Below are positions 7,285 through 7,664 of a DNA stretch of 7,664 nucleotides, piece by piece; position 1 is the first letter of the stretch, and each line of letters begins with the position of its first letter. The notes beneath the pieces are model-generated. The model saw only the letters and a program-made list of their open reading frames with translations. It did no database searches and had not been told where the DNA came from. The translations under genes were made by a program, and so were the position numbers. The DNA comes from RGIG8748 sp045545635. GTDB lineage: Bacteria; Bacillota; Clostridia; UMGS1810. The stretch spans positions 1 to 7,664 of the forward strand of contig JAZQBI010000115.1 in the NCBI GenBank assembly GCA_045545635.1, written 5' to 3'.

Positions 7285-7664
7285 ATGAGCATAAGAAAAG
7301 TGGTCGCAGGACTACTGATTACAGCAGGGATTGCCATTATGGCAGTCCCTTTTTTCTGGCGGGCAACAGGAGAAAAACAGACAGAACAGCTCATAAGTGA
7401 ATTTGAGCAGACATTGGAGGATGATTACGATGAAGAAACAGGTGTGGAGGAAGAGCAAACCTCCATTAGTGAAGAGGATGAAGCCATTTTTAAAGAAGGC
7501 GGTGTTATCGGTATCATTGAGATACCGGGCATAGATATCCGGTATCCGGTAATGGAAGGAACCACAAGTAAAGTGCTTAATGCCGGGATCGGTCATATAG
7601 AAGAAACAGCAGGGATTGGGGAGAGTGGCAACTGTGTATTGTGCGGCCACAATGGCAGCAGATA
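7285..7664 (+). CDS. Sortase, probably class D, cut by the right edge
   Basis: Membrane-anchored transpeptidase that would attach surface proteins carrying a sorting signal to the cell wall. The 126 visible residues begin with MSIRKVV, then a hydrophobic segment (about 5-25) serving as an uncleaved signal-anchor, then an acidic spacer (about 45-70). The sortase fold starts at VIGIIEIPGIDIRYPV. The catalytic-His motif is seen as LCGHNGSR, with His122. The active-site Cys and Arg motifs lie beyond the window. The short N-terminal anchor and the order of motifs fit classes C/D better than class B; I lean to D. It starts 13 bases after the helicase stop with an overlapping ribosome site, which implies one operon. 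Its signal-anchor codons contain a terminator-like hairpin. In ICEs a sortase commonly accompanies element-encoded surface adhesins. Confidence 0.88.
   Translation, partial: MSIRKVVAGLLITAGIAIMAVPFFWRATGEKQTEQLISEFEQTLEDDYDEETGVEEEQTSISEEDEAIFKEGGVIGIIEIPGIDIRYPVMEGTTSKVLNAGIGHIEETAGIGESGNCVLCGHNGSR
7326..7355 (+). terminator. Intrinsic terminator inside the 5' end of the sortase gene
   Basis: AGGGATTGCCA (7326-7336) and TGGCAGTCCCT (7340-7350) form an 11-base-pair stem with a single G-U pair and a TTA loop, followed by six T (7350-7355). It begins 54 bases after the helicase stop and 41 bases after the sortase start, within codons of the membrane anchor. It could end the helicase transcript or act as an attenuator controlled by ribosomes on the sortase. 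The match to terminator form is strong; activity in a translated region is inference. Confidence 0.72.

Overview
The window comes from an integrative and conjugative element (ICE) of a Clostridia/Lachnospiraceae-type Firmicute. Three things point there: the giant ICE-type SNF2 helicase-methylase, a TnpV-family protein (a family known from clostridial transposons of the Tn4451 type), and a sortase directly downstream. AGGAG-type ribosome-binding sites, a moderate-to-low G+C body and frequent A/T third codon positions also fit. The species cannot be named from the sequence alone.

Layout. Positions 1-104 are a more G+C-rich stretch (about 53% by hand count) with no convincing gene. Positions 105-7271 are one open frame of 2388 codons on the + strand. 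It encodes a protein with, in order, an N-terminal ICE-helicase region, an Arg/Gly/Asp/Glu-rich linker, a conserved DNA-handling region, an N6-adenine methylase-like domain (about residues 840-1010) and a two-lobed SNF2 helicase (about residues 1545-2100), then coiled coil. The start of the protein is unresolved. The family as I know it carries an ArdC-like N-terminal domain, which is not encoded in this window. At 7285 a sortase gene begins, 13 bases after the helicase stop, and it runs off the right edge after 126 codons.

The most striking feature is a second gene, tnpV (523-882), lying wholly inside the helicase gene in the +1 frame. It has its own strong Shine-Dalgarno sequence. A near-consensus promoter (174-202) lies upstream and a textbook intrinsic terminator (942-976) lies downstream, both also inside the helicase coding sequence. 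The helicase's charged linker is the out-of-frame reading of tnpV. A second intrinsic terminator (7326-7355) sits inside the first codons of the sortase gene, 54 bases after the helicase stop. Both terminators therefore follow a stop codon by 50-60 bases and are embedded in coding sequence that must be read through. This suggests a compact element in which ribosomes moving along one frame could control transcription of the next.

Likely joint function: the helicase-methylase would process or protect element DNA during transfer (its methylase-SNF2 architecture recalls the P1 antirestriction protein DarB), the sortase would anchor element-encoded surface proteins used in conjugation, and TnpV has no established function.
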